Shown piece by piece: positions 8,685-17,965 of a DNA stretch of 56,835 nt. The notes below the pieces were generated by a model. It did not search any database, was not told where the DNA came from, and saw only the letters and a list, made by a program, of their open reading frames with translations. The DNA is from Gammaproteobacteria bacterium (GTDB lineage Bacteria; Pseudomonadota; Gammaproteobacteria; Nevskiales; Nevskiaceae). The DNA is taken from positions 1-56,835 of the forward strand of contig JAHZLQ010000029.1 in NCBI GenBank assembly GCA_022599775.1, given 5' to 3'. The stretch's first letter is position 1; every line of letters begins with the position of its first letter. Made by a program: the position numbers and the translations under genes.

Positions 8685-10850
8685 GTGAACGCGAGTTTCG
8701 ATCGGCTGCTGCCCCCGTCACGCGTACTGTGGACGGCCGCGCTGTTCTCGATGCTGGTGATCACGCTGTGCCTGAGTCTGGCCACCCGCCAGCCCTGGCT
8801 CGGGCTGCGCCTGGCACCCGAAATGCCGGATGCCGCACCCAGGATCGAAGCGCTGAGCGATCGCGAGATCGACATCACGCCGGGCGAGCACCTGCAGGCG
8901 CTGAGCCTGCCGGGCGCCGAAGCCCTGCCGCTATACGGCAGCGATCTGACGCAGGAACCCGACGTGCCCTTCGCGGACTACGCGTCGTTCAATCGTTTCA
9001 TGGAGCGGCAGGAGCGCTTCGCCGCACTGCTGCGGGCGCCGTCGATCGAGCTGCACCTGCAGGACGGCCGCCGGATTTCGATGCAGGCCCAGGATCACCG
9101 ACCGATCACGACGCTGCCGTTCACGTTCTGGATGCAGCTGAGCTGCGCGATCGGCTCGTGGATGGTCGGCGCCGCCATTTGGGCATTCCGCCGCCAGCAA
9201 CCGGCCGCGGGCGCGCTGGCGCTGTCCGGATTCGGCACCCTGCTGATGGCCGCCACGGCCGCGATCTACAGCACGCGCGAACTGGCACTGCCCGCAGAGC
9301 TGTTTCGTCCGCTGTCGTCGATCAATCATCTCGGCGCGCTGAGCTGCTGCGCCGGATTCGTACTGGTGCTGTGCCGCTATCCCGATGTGATCGCGCCGCG
9401 CTATCTCGGCCGCTCACTGCTTGCGGTGTTCGCACTGATCTGGCTGGCGGACGTGATGCAGGTGCTGCCGTACGGCAACCGCATGGTCACCGGTTCGATC
9501 ATCGCTGGCTATGTGGCGGACAGCGTGCTCGCGGTGATTCAGTGGCGCCGCACCCATGGCGACCCGCTGCGCCGGGCCGCGATGCAATGGTTCCTGATGT
9601 CCTGGTTCGTCGGCAGTGGCGCCTTCCTGTTGCTGGTGCTGATTCCGGCGATGGCCGGTTTCGATTCGAGCCGCATGCAGGCCTACGCCTTCGGTCTGCT
9701 GATGCTGGTATCGCTGGGTCTGGCGCTGGGCATCGCCCGCTATCGCCTGTTCGATCTGGAGACCTGGTGGTTTCGCGCGGTCGGCGCGGTGGTCGGCGGC
9801 TTCTTCGTGATCGGGCTCGATCTGATCTTCGTCTGGCTGCTTCATCTGGAAGCACCCACCGCGCTGGCGCTGTCGCTGGCGATCTCCGGCTGGATCTACT
9901 TCCCGACCCGCCAGTGGCTGACCACGATGCTGCTGCGGCGCATCGGCGTTCGCCAGATTCGGGATGTGCCGACATTGCTGCGCGAGGTGATCGCCGATTC
10001 ACCGCTGGAGGCCGCGGCCCTGTTGCCCGAATCGATGCGACGCCTGTTCGAGCCACTGCAAATGACGCCGCTGGATCAATCCCCGGAGCAGATCCGCATC
10101 ATCGACGACGGCGTCGCCCTGGAAGTGCCGGGCATCGGCCGCTGGCCGGGTTGGACGGTGCGCTGGCCCGACAATGGCCATCGCCTGTTCCGCCGTGAAG
10201 ATATCCAACTGGCCGACGCGGTGCGGGTGGTGCTGGAACGGCTGATCGCCTATCAGGACGCGGTCGAGCATGGTGTCGAGCAGGAGCGCACGCGCGTGGC
10301 CGCCGACCTGCACGACGATGTCGGCGCACGTCTGCTGACCCTGCTGCATCGCTCGGATTCCGAGTCGGCGCTGGCGATCCGTGAGGTGCTGTCGAGCCTG
10401 CGCATGGTGGTCTATGCACTCGGCGCGAAGCCGCAACCGCTCAACGAGGCCTTGGCCGACTGGCGCAGCGAGCTGCATGATCGCTGCGAGGCCGCCGGTG
10501 CGCGCGTCGAATGGATCGAAAGCATGCAGCTGCCGGACTTCAGCTTCGACCCGCAACAGCAATTGAATCTGGCGCGCGTGTTGCGCGAAGCCGTCAGCAA
10601 TGCCCTGCGACACGCCCGGCCGACGCGGCTGCGCGTCAGTTTCGACATCAACGGCACCGTGCTGATACTCGGTGTGGAGCACGATGGTGCAGCCACTGCA
10701 CCAATGCACTGGACCGAGGGCAACGGCTTGCGTGGAATGCGCAGCCGGGCACGTCGGCTCGGAGCCGAACTGCGTCTGCGCGGTGAAAGCGATCGCGTCT
10801 CGCTGACGCTGAGCGTACCGATCCGGAACGCTCCCCCAAGCAAGGGGTGA
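8685..10850 (+). CDS. Complete membrane sensor histidine kinase (NarX/DesK type)
   Basis: 721 residues. One N-terminal helix (about 14-33), an extracytoplasmic segment to about 140, then a run of roughly seven helices to about 420 and a cytoplasmic kinase core. The HPK7-type H-box is ERTRVAADLHDDVG with the phosphoacceptor at H543; the N-box is REAVSNALRHA and the G-box GNGLRGMRSRA. GTG start at 8685 follows AGGA. The response regulator gene begins 55 bases downstream. It is the intact paralogue of the two defective kinases at 24550 and 26345. The ligand is unknown. Confidence 0.9.
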   Translation: MNASFDRLLPPSRVLWTAALFSMLVITLCLSLATRQPWLGLRLAPEMPDAAPRIEALSDREIDITPGEHLQALSLPGAEALPLYGSDLTQEPDVPFADYASFNRFMERQERFAALLRAPSIELHLQDGRRISMQAQDHRPITTLPFTFWMQLSCAIGSWMVGAAIWAFRRQQPAAGALALSGFGTLLMAATAAIYSTRELALPAELFRPLSSINHLGALSCCAGFVLVLCRYPDVIAPRYLGRSLLAVFALIWLADVMQVLPYGNRMVTGSIIAGYVADSVLAVIQWRRTHGDPLRRAAMQWFLMSWFVGSGAFLLLVLIPAMAGFDSSRMQAYAFGLLMLVSLGLALGIARYRLFDLETWWFRAVGAVVGGFFVIGLDLIFVWLLHLEAPTALALSLAISGWIYFPTRQWLTTMLLRRIGVRQIRDVPTLLREVIADSPLEAAALLPESMRRLFEPLQMTPLDQSPEQIRIIDDGVALEVPGIGRWPGWTVRWPDNGHRLFRREDIQLADAVRVVLERLIAYQDAVEHGVEQERTRVAADLHDDVGARLLTLLHRSDSESALAIREVLSSLRMVVYALGAKPQPLNEALADWRSELHDRCEAAGARVEWIESMQLPDFSFDPQQQLNLARVLREAVSNALRHARPTRLRVSFDINGTVLILGVEHDGAATAPMHWTEGNGLRGMRSRARRLGAELRLRGESDRVSLTLSVPIRNAPPSKG

Positions 10851-10905
10851 CAGTCTCGCGTGGCCTGCCCCAGACTGGGAGCACATTCGGTGGAGGCTTA
10901 CTAAA

Positions 10906-11550
10906 ATGCTGCAACAGGGCCTGGTCGTTGAAGACCTCACCAGCACCGCCGAATGGCTGTCACAGGCGTTGTTGGTGGCCTTTCCCGGCATGCGTGTCCG
11001 CGTTGCCGAAAGCCTGGACGCGGCACGTACCCTGTCGCGTGCCACCGCACCGGAAATCGCGCTGGTGGACCTGGACCTTCCTGACGGTTCCGGTATCGAG
11101 TTGATCGAGGAGTTGCGTGCCGAGGCCGCCGACTGCATCTGCATTGTCACCACGATCTATGCCGACGACCGACACCTGTTTCCGGCGCTGCGCGCCGGCG
11201 CCCAGGGCTACCTGCTCAAGGACCAGCCGGTCGAACGTCTGGTGGGCGCTCTTCAGGCGATCGACCGCGGTGAGCCGCCGCTGTCGCCGACGATCGCCAA
11301 GCGCCTGTTGCGGGTCTTCAGCCAGACACCGGTGACACCCAAGGACAGCCGGCTGACCCAGCGCGAGCTCGAAACCCTGGCGCTGATCGCCAAGGGGCTG
11401 CGACTCAGCGAAGTCGCCGAACAGTTGGGCGTCACGCGCCACACCGTGGCCGGTTACGTCAAGACGATCTACCGCAAGCTCAATGTATCCAGCCGCGCCG
11501 AAGCGGCCCTGGAAGCGGCGCGCATGGGCCTGATCAAGAACGAGTTGTAG
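10906..11550 (+). CDS. NarL/LuxR-family response regulator
   Basis: 214 residues. The receiver domain has acidic residues at VVEDL, the phosphorylation site in LALVDLDLPDGSG, the switch Thr in IVTTIYADD and the Lys in YLLKDQP. A LuxR-type HTH follows (LTQRELETLALIAKGLRLSEV, then GVTRHTVAGYVKTIYRKLNV). It should be the partner of the kinase just upstream. It closely resembles the regulator at 28526, including the LPDGSGIEL and AGAQGYLLKD stretches. It ends seven bases from the convergent TonB receptor gene, with no terminator visible. Confidence 0.93.
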   Translation: MLQQGLVVEDLTSTAEWLSQALLVAFPGMRVRVAESLDAARTLSRATAPEIALVDLDLPDGSGIELIEELRAEAADCICIVTTIYADDRHLFPALRAGAQGYLLKDQPVERLVGALQAIDRGEPPLSPTIAKRLLRVFSQTPVTPKDSRLTQRELETLALIAKGLRLSEVAEQLGVTRHTVAGYVKTIYRKLNVSSRAEAALEAARMGLIKNEL

Positions 11551-11557
11551 TCCCGCC

Positions 11558-14023
11558 TCAGAACTGGAACCGCAGAACCCCGTAGTACTGACGGCCGCGA
11601 CTGGTGCGCACCGCCTGATAGTTGCCGGGTGCGGCCGGCACGTCGGTGATCTGCCCGAGGATCACTTCCTCGGTGACGTTCTGGACCCCGAAGCTCAGAC
11701 TCCAGGCGCCGGTGATGGCGCCGGCCGACAGGCGCATGTTGATCACCTCGGTCGACGGTTGCAGCGTCACCGGATCGAGGTCGACATCGAGATAGCGTTC
11801 GCTGGTGTAGAGATAGTCGACGGCCAACTGAAAGCCCCAGCTTGGCCAGAAGCTCGGAATGCCGACGGTCGGCGTGAGGCTGCCGGTCCACTTCGGTGCC
11901 AGCGCCAGCTCGCGGCCGGTCAGATCCTGCGAATCCTCGCTCGACGAGGCCGGTGCCGGCGCGGTGGGATAGCTGCGGTAATAGGCATCGTTGTAGCCGA
12001 AGGCCGCGCGCAGTTCCGTACCGGGCCACGGCGACAGCCAGCGCAGATCACCTTCGACACCCTGCGAGCGCGCTGCGGCAGCGTTGAGCACCTGGAAGGT
12101 GGTGCCGGTGAAAGTCGAGACCTGAAGATTATCGAAGTCCGTCAGATAGGCCGCGAGATTGGCCTGCAATACGCCACCGAACAGGCGCGATTTCAGACCG
12201 AGCTCGTAGCTGTCGGCCTCCTCCGCGTCGAATTCCAGGTTCTCGTCGTTGAACGGCAGCGCGTTGAAGCCGCCGCTCTTGTAGCCGCGCGCCCAGATCG
12301 CATAGGTCGAGATCTGATCATTGATGTCGTACTTCACGCCAAACTTGGGAGAAACCTCGGACTCGCTGCGGCTGAGATCGGAGACATGATCGGCCTGACC
12401 CGTCACGATCGGCAACAGGATCGCGCCGTCTCCGTCGGAAACGAAATGGCCTTCCTTGTCTTCCTGCCCGAGTCGCAGCCCGGCGACGACGGCGAAGTCC
12501 TCGGTCAGATAACTGGTGATCTGCCCGAACAGGGCATAGGACTCGGTCTGCTGGTCGAGCGTCAGCAAGGCGGTCTCGCTGGTGAACGGCAGGTCCGGCG
12601 TGAACGGGCCGATCAGATTCAGCAGCTCGCCCAGGATCGTGCCGATCGCCGGGGAACCGCCGCCCGGTGTACCGCCGGCTCGCGCCGCGATCACGTAACC
12701 GGCCGCCGCCTCGATGTCTTCCAGGATCACCCGGTCATTGGTGTTGTAGTCCGAATAAAAGCCGTAGGCCCCCACGATGAATTCGCTGCGCTTGGTGCCG
12801 AAGCCAGAACCAAGACGACCCACCAGACGCAGCTCCTGACTGTACTGGTCATAGGGGCTGGGGTCGGCCTGGCTCAACTTGAGGAACGGCGCGGGCGAGG
12901 CGTCGAAATCCAGCGTACGCTCTCGCAGATCGTAGCCCGCGTAGGCGGTGATCGAGTTCAGGGTGATATCGCCCGACAGCTCCCAGTCGACATTGAGCTG
13001 CGCGCCGTACAGCGTAGTGTCGGTATAGGAATCCACGTTCGAGGACAGTCGTTCGTTGCTGGCATCGGCCTCGACCCCAGCATCGTAGGTCTGCAGGAAA
13101 GTGAGCATCGAATCCGTGACCTTCGCCAGCTGGAACAGATTGCTGTTGGCGCTCTGATCGGAGACGAACACCGAGGGACGCAGCGTCAAGGTATCGCTCA
13201 GCTTCCATTCGAACTTGAGGCGGCTGCTGACGGCGTCGACGTTGCCTTCCGGACGATCCAATGTGGTGTTGTAGTAAAGACCCTCGTCACGCGAAATCGA
13301 TCCGGCGTAGCGCAGCCCGAAGTCCGGCGCCAGCGGCGCAGTGACCCCGAAACGCACGTCGCGCGTATCGATGTCCTGCGCGGTGAACATGAAGTCGCCG
13401 TTGAGATAGTCCTGCACCGGCGTGGTCGCCACGTTGAGGACCCCGGCAATCGTGTTCTTGCCGAACAACGCGCCCTGCGGACCGCGCACGACCTCGAAGC
13501 GGTCGATGTCGAACAGGATCGCGGACAGGAACGCGGTGCGGCCGTAGTAGACATCGTCGACGATGGCGCCGACCGAGGACTCGAAACCAAGGTTCGACGG
13601 CGGCGTGCCATAGCCGCGGATGCGGACCTCGCCAGCGAACGGGGTGACCCGCACCTGGGTGCTCGGCACGTAGCCGTTGATGTCGTTGATCGTCTGGATC
13701 TTGGCCTGCTTCAGAAACTCGCCGTCCAGCACCGTCACCGATGCCGGGACTTCACGCAGCGTCTGTTTGAACTTTTGCGAGGTCACCATGACATCGCCCA
13801 GCTGCACCGGATCTTCGGCCGGCGGCGGCAAGGGAGCCACAGGCTCGTCCGCGACGCTGATCGTCTCGATCTCCGAATACTCGGGCGCCGGCTCCGACGA
13901 AAACTCGAAGTCCTCGTCCGTGGCCCGCCCCGAATCCGATTCACCCTGCGCCCGCGCCTGCAGACAAACCACACAGACCAGACAGGCCGCCAGCATGGCA
14001 AGCAGCCGATTCCCTATACGCAT
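11558..14023 (-). CDS. TonB-dependent outer-membrane receptor
   Basis: 821 residues. The signal peptide is MRIGNRLLAMLAACLVCV... cut near ARAQG; an acidic stretch follows, then the plug domain (VPASVTVLDGEFL, RIRGYG, VVRGPQGALFGKNTIAG) and a beta-barrel ending in YYGVLRFQF with the terminal Phe. It imports a siderophore or another ligand using TonB energy. The start at 14023 has GGGGAGGGG upstream; the longer frame to 14149 lacks a signal peptide at its end. The substrate cannot be told from sequence. Confidence 0.9.
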   Translation of the reverse strand: MRIGNRLLAMLAACLVCVVCLQARAQGESDSGRATDEDFEFSSEPAPEYSEIETISVADEPVAPLPPPAEDPVQLGDVMVTSQKFKQTLREVPASVTVLDGEFLKQAKIQTINDINGYVPSTQVRVTPFAGEVRIRGYGTPPSNLGFESSVGAIVDDVYYGRTAFLSAILFDIDRFEVVRGPQGALFGKNTIAGVLNVATTPVQDYLNGDFMFTAQDIDTRDVRFGVTAPLAPDFGLRYAGSISRDEGLYYNTTLDRPEGNVDAVSSRLKFEWKLSDTLTLRPSVFVSDQSANSNLFQLAKVTDSMLTFLQTYDAGVEADASNERLSSNVDSYTDTTLYGAQLNVDWELSGDITLNSITAYAGYDLRERTLDFDASPAPFLKLSQADPSPYDQYSQELRLVGRLGSGFGTKRSEFIVGAYGFYSDYNTNDRVILEDIEAAAGYVIAARAGGTPGGGSPAIGTILGELLNLIGPFTPDLPFTSETALLTLDQQTESYALFGQITSYLTEDFAVVAGLRLGQEDKEGHFVSDGDGAILLPIVTGQADHVSDLSRSESEVSPKFGVKYDINDQISTYAIWARGYKSGGFNALPFNDENLEFDAEEADSYELGLKSRLFGGVLQANLAAYLTDFDNLQVSTFTGTTFQVLNAAAARSQGVEGDLRWLSPWPGTELRAAFGYNDAYYRSYPTAPAPASSSEDSQDLTGRELALAPKWTGSLTPTVGIPSFWPSWGFQLAVDYLYTSERYLDVDLDPVTLQPSTEVINMRLSAGAITGAWSLSFGVQNVTEEVILGQITDVPAAPGNYQAVRTSRGRQYYGVLRFQF

Positions 14024-14437
14024 CCCTGCCCCTCCCCGATTCGCCAGTTCCGAAGGCTGGCTTGCTATTCCATTCGATCGGTGCGGCCATTCGCATGGGC
14101 CGATTCCCGAATTTCCCGCTTTTCCATATCCCTGGACTCCCTGCAGCAACGCACGTGCCGGAATTTACCGCTGCATACAGACAGACTCTTTCTATTGATT
14201 ACGAAAACCTGCAAAGAAAATACTATTAACAGCTTGTAAAGTTTTGTTAAAGCGCCGCACCCGGCCGCGCCCCAGCCGGAAGACCGGGTCCGTCATCGCA
14301 ATCACACGCCTTCACACCTATAGTGCTCTGGTCCGGGTAACGATAGAATATCCGCCTATCCGGATAAACGGATTGTTCATTCCGGCGATTCTTCCGGAGC
14401 TGCCTAAGCGTTTTCGATCCCAGCGAGGTTGCATGCA
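14024..14437. other. Divergent intergenic region between TonB receptor and metK
   Basis: No gene is seen in these 414 bases. The middle (about 14190-14250) is visibly AT-rich. It contains a sigma-54-like site facing the receptor gene (listed separately) and a repeated TATCCG motif near 14350 ahead of metK. I see no convincing SAM riboswitch consensus. Confidence 0.5.
14146..14160 (-). promoter_or_regulatory. Candidate sigma-54 promoter for the TonB receptor
   Basis: On the minus strand the site reads CGGCAC-N5-TTGC, with GG and GC twelve bases apart as required for sigma-54. It lies about 120 bases ahead of the receptor start. The first base differs from the TGGCAC of the three stronger sites at 46-53 kb. 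Confidence 0.45.
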
Positions 14438-15631
14438 GTGAGCGAGTACCTTTTCACATCAGAGTCGGTCTCCGAAGGCCATCCGGACAAAGTCGCCGAC
14501 CAGATTTCGGACGCCGTTCTCGACGCGATCCTGGCCAAGGACAAGTTCGCGCGCGTGGCTTGTGAAACCCTGGTCAAGACCGGCGTCGCCATCGTCGCGG
14601 GTGAAGTCACCACGAGCGCTTGGGTCGACCTTGAGGAACTGGTGCGCAAGGTGATCCTCGATATCGGCTACACCTCGTCGGACGTCGGCTTTGACGGCTC
14701 CACCTGCGGCATTCTCAACATCATCGGCAAACAGAGCGTCGATATCGCGCAGGGCGTGGACCGCGCCAAGCCGGAAGATCAGGGCGCCGGCGACCAGGGC
14801 CTGATGTTCGGCTACGCCACCAACGAAACCGATGCGCTGATGCCCGCGCCGATCCTGTTCTCGCACCGCCTGGTGCAACGACAGTCCGAAGCCCGCAAGT
14901 CCGGTCTGCTGCCGTGGCTGCGTCCGGACGCGAAGAGCCAGGTCACGCTGCGCTATGGCGACGACGGCAAGCCGAGCGCAATCGACGCGGTGGTGCTTTC
15001 CACCCAGCACAATCCCGAGGTCAAGCAGGCCGACCTCAAGGAAGCGGTCATGGAACTGATCGTCAAGCACGTGCTGCCGCCGGAACTGCTGACGTCCAAG
15101 ACCCAGTACCACATCAACCCGACCGGCCAGTTCATCATCGGCGGCCCGGTGGGCGACTGCGGCCTGACCGGCCGCAAGATCATCGTCGACACCTATGGCG
15201 GCTACGCCCGACATGGTGGCGGTGCGTTCTCCGGCAAGGATCCGTCCAAGGTCGACCGCTCCGCCGCCTACGCGGCACGCTACGTGGCCAAGAACATCGT
15301 CGCCTCGGGCCTCGCCGAAAAATGCGAAGTCCAGATCAGCTACGCCATTGGCGTGGCCGAACCGACCTCGGTGATGGTGACAAGCTTCGGCACCGGCAAG
15401 ATCGGCGACGACAAGATCGAAGCGCTGGTGCGCCGTCATTTCGACCTGCGTCCCTACGCGATCACGACCATGCTCAACCTGCTGCACCCGATGTACCAAG
15501 CCACGGCGGCCTACGGCCATTTCGGTCGGGAGCCGGTTGAGATCACGCAGGCGGACGGCACGCGCTACACCGCGTTTTCCTGGGAGAAGACCGATCGCGC
15601 CGAGGCGCTGCGCGCCGACGCCGGCCTCTGA
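14438..15631 (+). CDS. metK: S-adenosylmethionine synthetase
   Basis: 397 residues from a GTG start at 14438, giving [21 protein letters not shown] with the catalytic His and Asp of the first loop. Other family signatures are present: [12 protein letters not shown] (ATP/methionine region) and [20 protein letters not shown] (P-loop-like). It makes S-adenosylmethionine from methionine and ATP. GAGG sits about nine bases before the GTG; a TTG at 14429 is the alternative. A strong terminator follows. Confidence 0.96.
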   Translation: MSEYLFTSESVSEGHPDKVADQISDAVLDAILAKDKFARVACETLVKTGVAIVAGEVTTSAWVDLEELVRKVILDIGYTSSDVGFDGSTCGILNIIGKQSVDIAQGVDRAKPEDQGAGDQGLMFGYATNETDALMPAPILFSHRLVQRQSEARKSGLLPWLRPDAKSQVTLRYGDDGKPSAIDAVVLSTQHNPEVKQADLKEAVMELIVKHVLPPELLTSKTQYHINPTGQFIIGGPVGDCGLTGRKIIVDTYGGYARHGGGAFSGKDPSKVDRSAAYAARYVAKNIVASGLAEKCEVQISYAIGVAEPTSVMVTSFGTGKIGDDKIEALVRRHFDLRPYAITTMLNLLHPMYQATAAYGHFGREPVEITQADGTRYTAFSWEKTDRAEALRADAGL

Positions 15632-15657
15632 GCGCTCGGCCCCCCGCCCGGCTTCAA

Positions 15658-15691
15658 GAAGAAGGGCCGCCCCGCCGGGCGGCCCTTCTTC
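15658..15691. terminator. Intrinsic terminator after metK
   Basis: A 14-bp perfect stem (left arm 15658-15671, right arm 15678-15691) with a six-base CCGCCG loop. It reads as GAAGAAGGGCCGCC against its complement and is T-containing on both sides, so it could serve both metK and the convergent small gene that ends at 15717. Confidence 0.85.
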
Positions 15692-15716
15692 ATTGGCGCC
15701 ATCGGGTTCGACGGCT

Positions 15717-15938
15717 TCAGCGGCGAGTCCCTCGGCGACGCTCCTGCCCATCCGGAGGCCCATCGTTTCTCTGCCGACGATCGTCCCGTTCCTTGTTGCG
15801 GCGTTCGAAACGACGCTTCTCGTTGAGTTTCCTCACCTCACGCTGCTTTCGATGCGAAGTCGAAAAAAACTCGCGGTAGGCGACAAACACCAGCACCGCC
15901 GCCACTACGGCGTAGAACAGTATTTCCACGATCCACAC
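15717..15938 (-). CDS. Small single-helix membrane protein, function unknown
   Basis: 73 residues: one N-terminal transmembrane helix (about 3-20) followed by a highly charged Arg/Glu/Lys-rich tail. The start is GTG at 15938 with AGGGAAG upstream. It is not a recognised family. It could be a membrane-tethered basic adaptor, but no function is claimed. It lies between the metK terminator and a dispersed repeat. Confidence 0.5.
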   Translation of the reverse strand: MWIVEILFYAVVAAVLVFVAYREFFSTSHRKQREVRKLNEKRRFERRNKERDDRRQRNDGPPDGQERRRGTRR

Positions 15939-16035
15939 GACTATTTCTTCCCTCGTCGCTGCCAGGTCAAGAATTCCCTTTGACGCGTCCCGAACACCGC
16001 CACATTAACGTGAATCACGCGTCGCGTGATGCCGA

Positions 16036-16099
16036 CCTCCCCTCGCCCGCTTGCGGGAGAGGGGGACCGCTCGCGAATGCGAGCGGTGGGTGAGGGGCA
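16036..16099. repeat. Dispersed intergenic two-hairpin repeat, copy 2
   Basis: Opposite orientation to the copy at 5-75. A hairpin CCCGC/GCGGG lies at about 16046-16055 and a perfect 9-bp hairpin ACCGCTCGC/GCGAGCGGT with loop GAAT at 16066-16087. The flanking CCCCTCGCC and GTGAGGGGC match copy 1. Confidence 0.65.
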
Positions 16100-16155
16100 A
16101 CGGCCATGCCGCAGCAGATTCATTCTGCGGGGTGCGCTTGCGACATGGCCATTAA

Positions 16156-16713
16156 TCACATCAACTGCAGGTTCTCTCCGACGATGCGAACCTTGCTTCC
16201 GACCGAGAGACCGGCGGGATCGGTCACCTCCACCACGCGTGTTCCGCCGGCCTCCATCGCCACCGTTACGCGGTAGTAGCTGGTCGAGCGGACCCGCTTT
16301 TCGACTTCATGGCCGGCCATGGCACCGCCGATGGCACCCGCCACCGTGGCCAGATCCTTGCCCTTGCCGCCGCCAAACTGATGGCCGACCACACCACCGA
16401 CCACGGCACCGGCCAAAGCTCCGCCACCGCTGCCCGCCCCCTTCTCCGTCACCGGCTCGATCGAGCTGACGCTGCCGCAATCCGCGCAGACCGGCGCCGG
16501 TACAGGCGCAGCCGCCTGAGGCTTGGGCGCGGGTGCCGGAGCTGGCTTGGGCGCAGCGGGCGCAGGAGTCGGGGCGGGTTCCGGCACAGGTTGCTCCATG
16601 GGCGTGTCCGGCTCGCCGGGATCGGCCGGTCCGGTCGGGCTGTCGCAGGCCGCGATCAGAAAGGCCGCGAGCAAGCTCAGCGAAATCCACAAAATCCGAA
16701 ACTGTTTCAGCAT
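16156..16713 (-). CDS. Glycine-zipper (2TM) outer-membrane lipoprotein, SlyB-like
   Basis: 185 residues. The signal peptide ends in a lipobox LIAAC, so the mature protein is probably lipidated. A Pro/Ala-rich linker with repeated PAPAP follows (about 32-75), then a glycine-zipper segment GGGALAGAVVGGVVGHQFGGG and GAIGGAMAG (about 95-140) and a C-terminal beta domain with YRVTV and VRIVGENLQL. CGGAG precedes the ATG. Such proteins support envelope integrity. Confidence 0.85.
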   Translation of the reverse strand: MLKQFRILWISLSLLAAFLIAACDSPTGPADPGEPDTPMEQPVPEPAPTPAPAAPKPAPAPAPKPQAAAPVPAPVCADCGSVSSIEPVTEKGAGSGGGALAGAVVGGVVGHQFGGGKGKDLATVAGAIGGAMAGHEVEKRVRSTSYYRVTVAMEAGGTRVVEVTDPAGLSVGSKVRIVGENLQLM

Positions 16714-16947
16714 GATCGTGCTCCGTTCGAGCGATGGGCCTTTGAGTGTAGCGTGGTGGCCGCAACACGTCCCTGTCATTCAATACAGGCTCCAGGCACC
16801 CCACAGTCGCAACCGGCCGCGATTGGAATATGGCACGCAGGAAGAACCAGCACCTTTCGATGGTGGCGTCCCGACCTTCCAGGTCACGCCGACGCGCCAC
16901 AAGCGATTTCCCGCGACCCGGCTGACTGTTAAACTGCGTGATCGCGT

Positions 16948-17023
16948 GCCGGCTTAGCTCAGATGGTAGAGCTACTGATTTGTAATCAGTGGGTCGGGGG
17001 TTCGATTCCCTCAGCCGGCACCA
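16948..17023 (+). tRNA. tRNA-Thr (anticodon TGT)
   Basis: A full cloverleaf: acceptor GCCGGCT paired with AGCCGGC, anticodon stem ACTGA/TCAGT with loop TTTGTAA (anticodon at 16981-16983), T-arm GGTTCGATTCC, discriminator A and an encoded CCA. Its 3' end is followed directly by the less GC-rich PIN module. Confidence 0.97.
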
Positions 17024-17206
17024 ATGATTACAAGTAGCTTTTAGGAGCCATATCGGGACTATTGGCATTTGAGTCCTTGTGGGATGCACGCTCCGCAGCG
17101 CAAACCTACAAGAAGATAAACGTCGCTACATTCGGAGACGCCCTCAACCACTTCCTTTGCCAATCTACAAACGGCAGTATGCCTCACTGAAGCACAGAGA
17201 CTAGAT

Positions 17207-17965
17207 ATGACGGATCGACTAGAGTTTGTGGTGGACGATGTGGTCAATGGCGACCCCATAGCCCCGTCTTCTATGCCCGTCGGCCTGCTAAACCAGTTCC
17301 ATGAACAAACTGCCCGATTCCTCAAGGGCACACATTCCGACATTGACCTCGATAGCTTGCGCGTAAGCATCGAAAAGGGCTCCTACAAACTGGTCCTGCC
17401 CACAACGGTGCTGGTATCAGGGCTCGCCTCAGACATTGCCCTGCTCGCCAACGGAAACCTCGACGACATGGACACGAAACGGGCGGAAGTCGTCGAGGAA
17501 TGGCAGAAGGCCGCCCAGCGTATACAAACCCGCAGATATGGCCTCTTACCTGAATCAGGACAACCCATACAAATCCACTCCGGCACTCGATTAGAACGCC
17601 ATGAAAACGCCATCTGGGTTGCCGTAGAAAAGTATATTCACGGTGATGTGATGGACTTAGGCGGAATAAAGCCGAACCTTCACTTGAAACTTCGAGACGG
17701 AACCAACCTCACAGTCTCGACGAACCTAGGGCAATTGCGGGACGAGGAAAAAAATCTCGTCTATCGCTCCGCAATGCTGCGTGTCAAAGCCGAGGAAGAT
17801 ATTGTCACCGGCAAAATCCGCAATATCCATTTGCTGGAATTCGTCCCGCACTCCTCATCTTTCGAGGCTAATGAACTCGATGAGATGGTTGCAAAAGGCC
17901 GAGTAGCGTGGGCCGATGTACCCAACGCAACCGAGTGGGTCGAAATGCAGAGGGGGGGCTCATGA
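17207..17965 (+). CDS. Unknown protein, partner of downstream PIN protein
   Basis: 252 residues, soluble, no signal peptide, family not recognised. The middle has a helical charged stretch (DDMDTKRAEVVEEWQKA) and the C-terminal half is beta-rich. Its stop overlaps the start of the PIN gene (ATGA), so the two act together; it may be an unusually large antitoxin or an effector partner. Base composition and codon use are less GC-biased than in neighbouring genes, suggesting horizontal arrival beside the tRNA. Confidence 0.7.
   Translation: MTDRLEFVVDDVVNGDPIAPSSMPVGLLNQFHEQTARFLKGTHSDIDLDSLRVSIEKGSYKLVLPTTVLVSGLASDIALLANGNLDDMDTKRAEVVEEWQKAAQRIQTRRYGLLPESGQPIQIHSGTRLERHENAIWVAVEKYIHGDVMDLGGIKPNLHLKLRDGTNLTVSTNLGQLRDEEKNLVYRSAMLRVKAEEDIVTGKIRNIHLLEFVPHSSSFEANELDEMVAKGRVAWADVPNATEWVEMQRGGS

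Noticed and set aside
11759-14239. 826-codon plus-strand open frame opposite the TonB receptor
   Set aside because: GC-rich antisense shadow: Arg/Gln/Val-rich, no domains, while the minus strand encodes a complete receptor with signal peptide and terminal Phe.
14270-14437. SAM riboswitch upstream of metK
   Set aside because: No recognisable SAM or SAH aptamer consensus and no terminator before the start codon.
16307-17089. Minus-strand open frame crossing the tRNA-Thr gene
   Set aside because: The piece RESNPRPTDYKSVALPSEL is the well-known false protein read from the antisense of a tRNA gene; the rest is a shadow of the glycine-zipper gene.
17059-17370. 103-codon minus-strand frame beside the PIN module
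   Set aside because: Overlaps the start of the 252-residue gene, has no ribosome site or motif and an unlikely composition.
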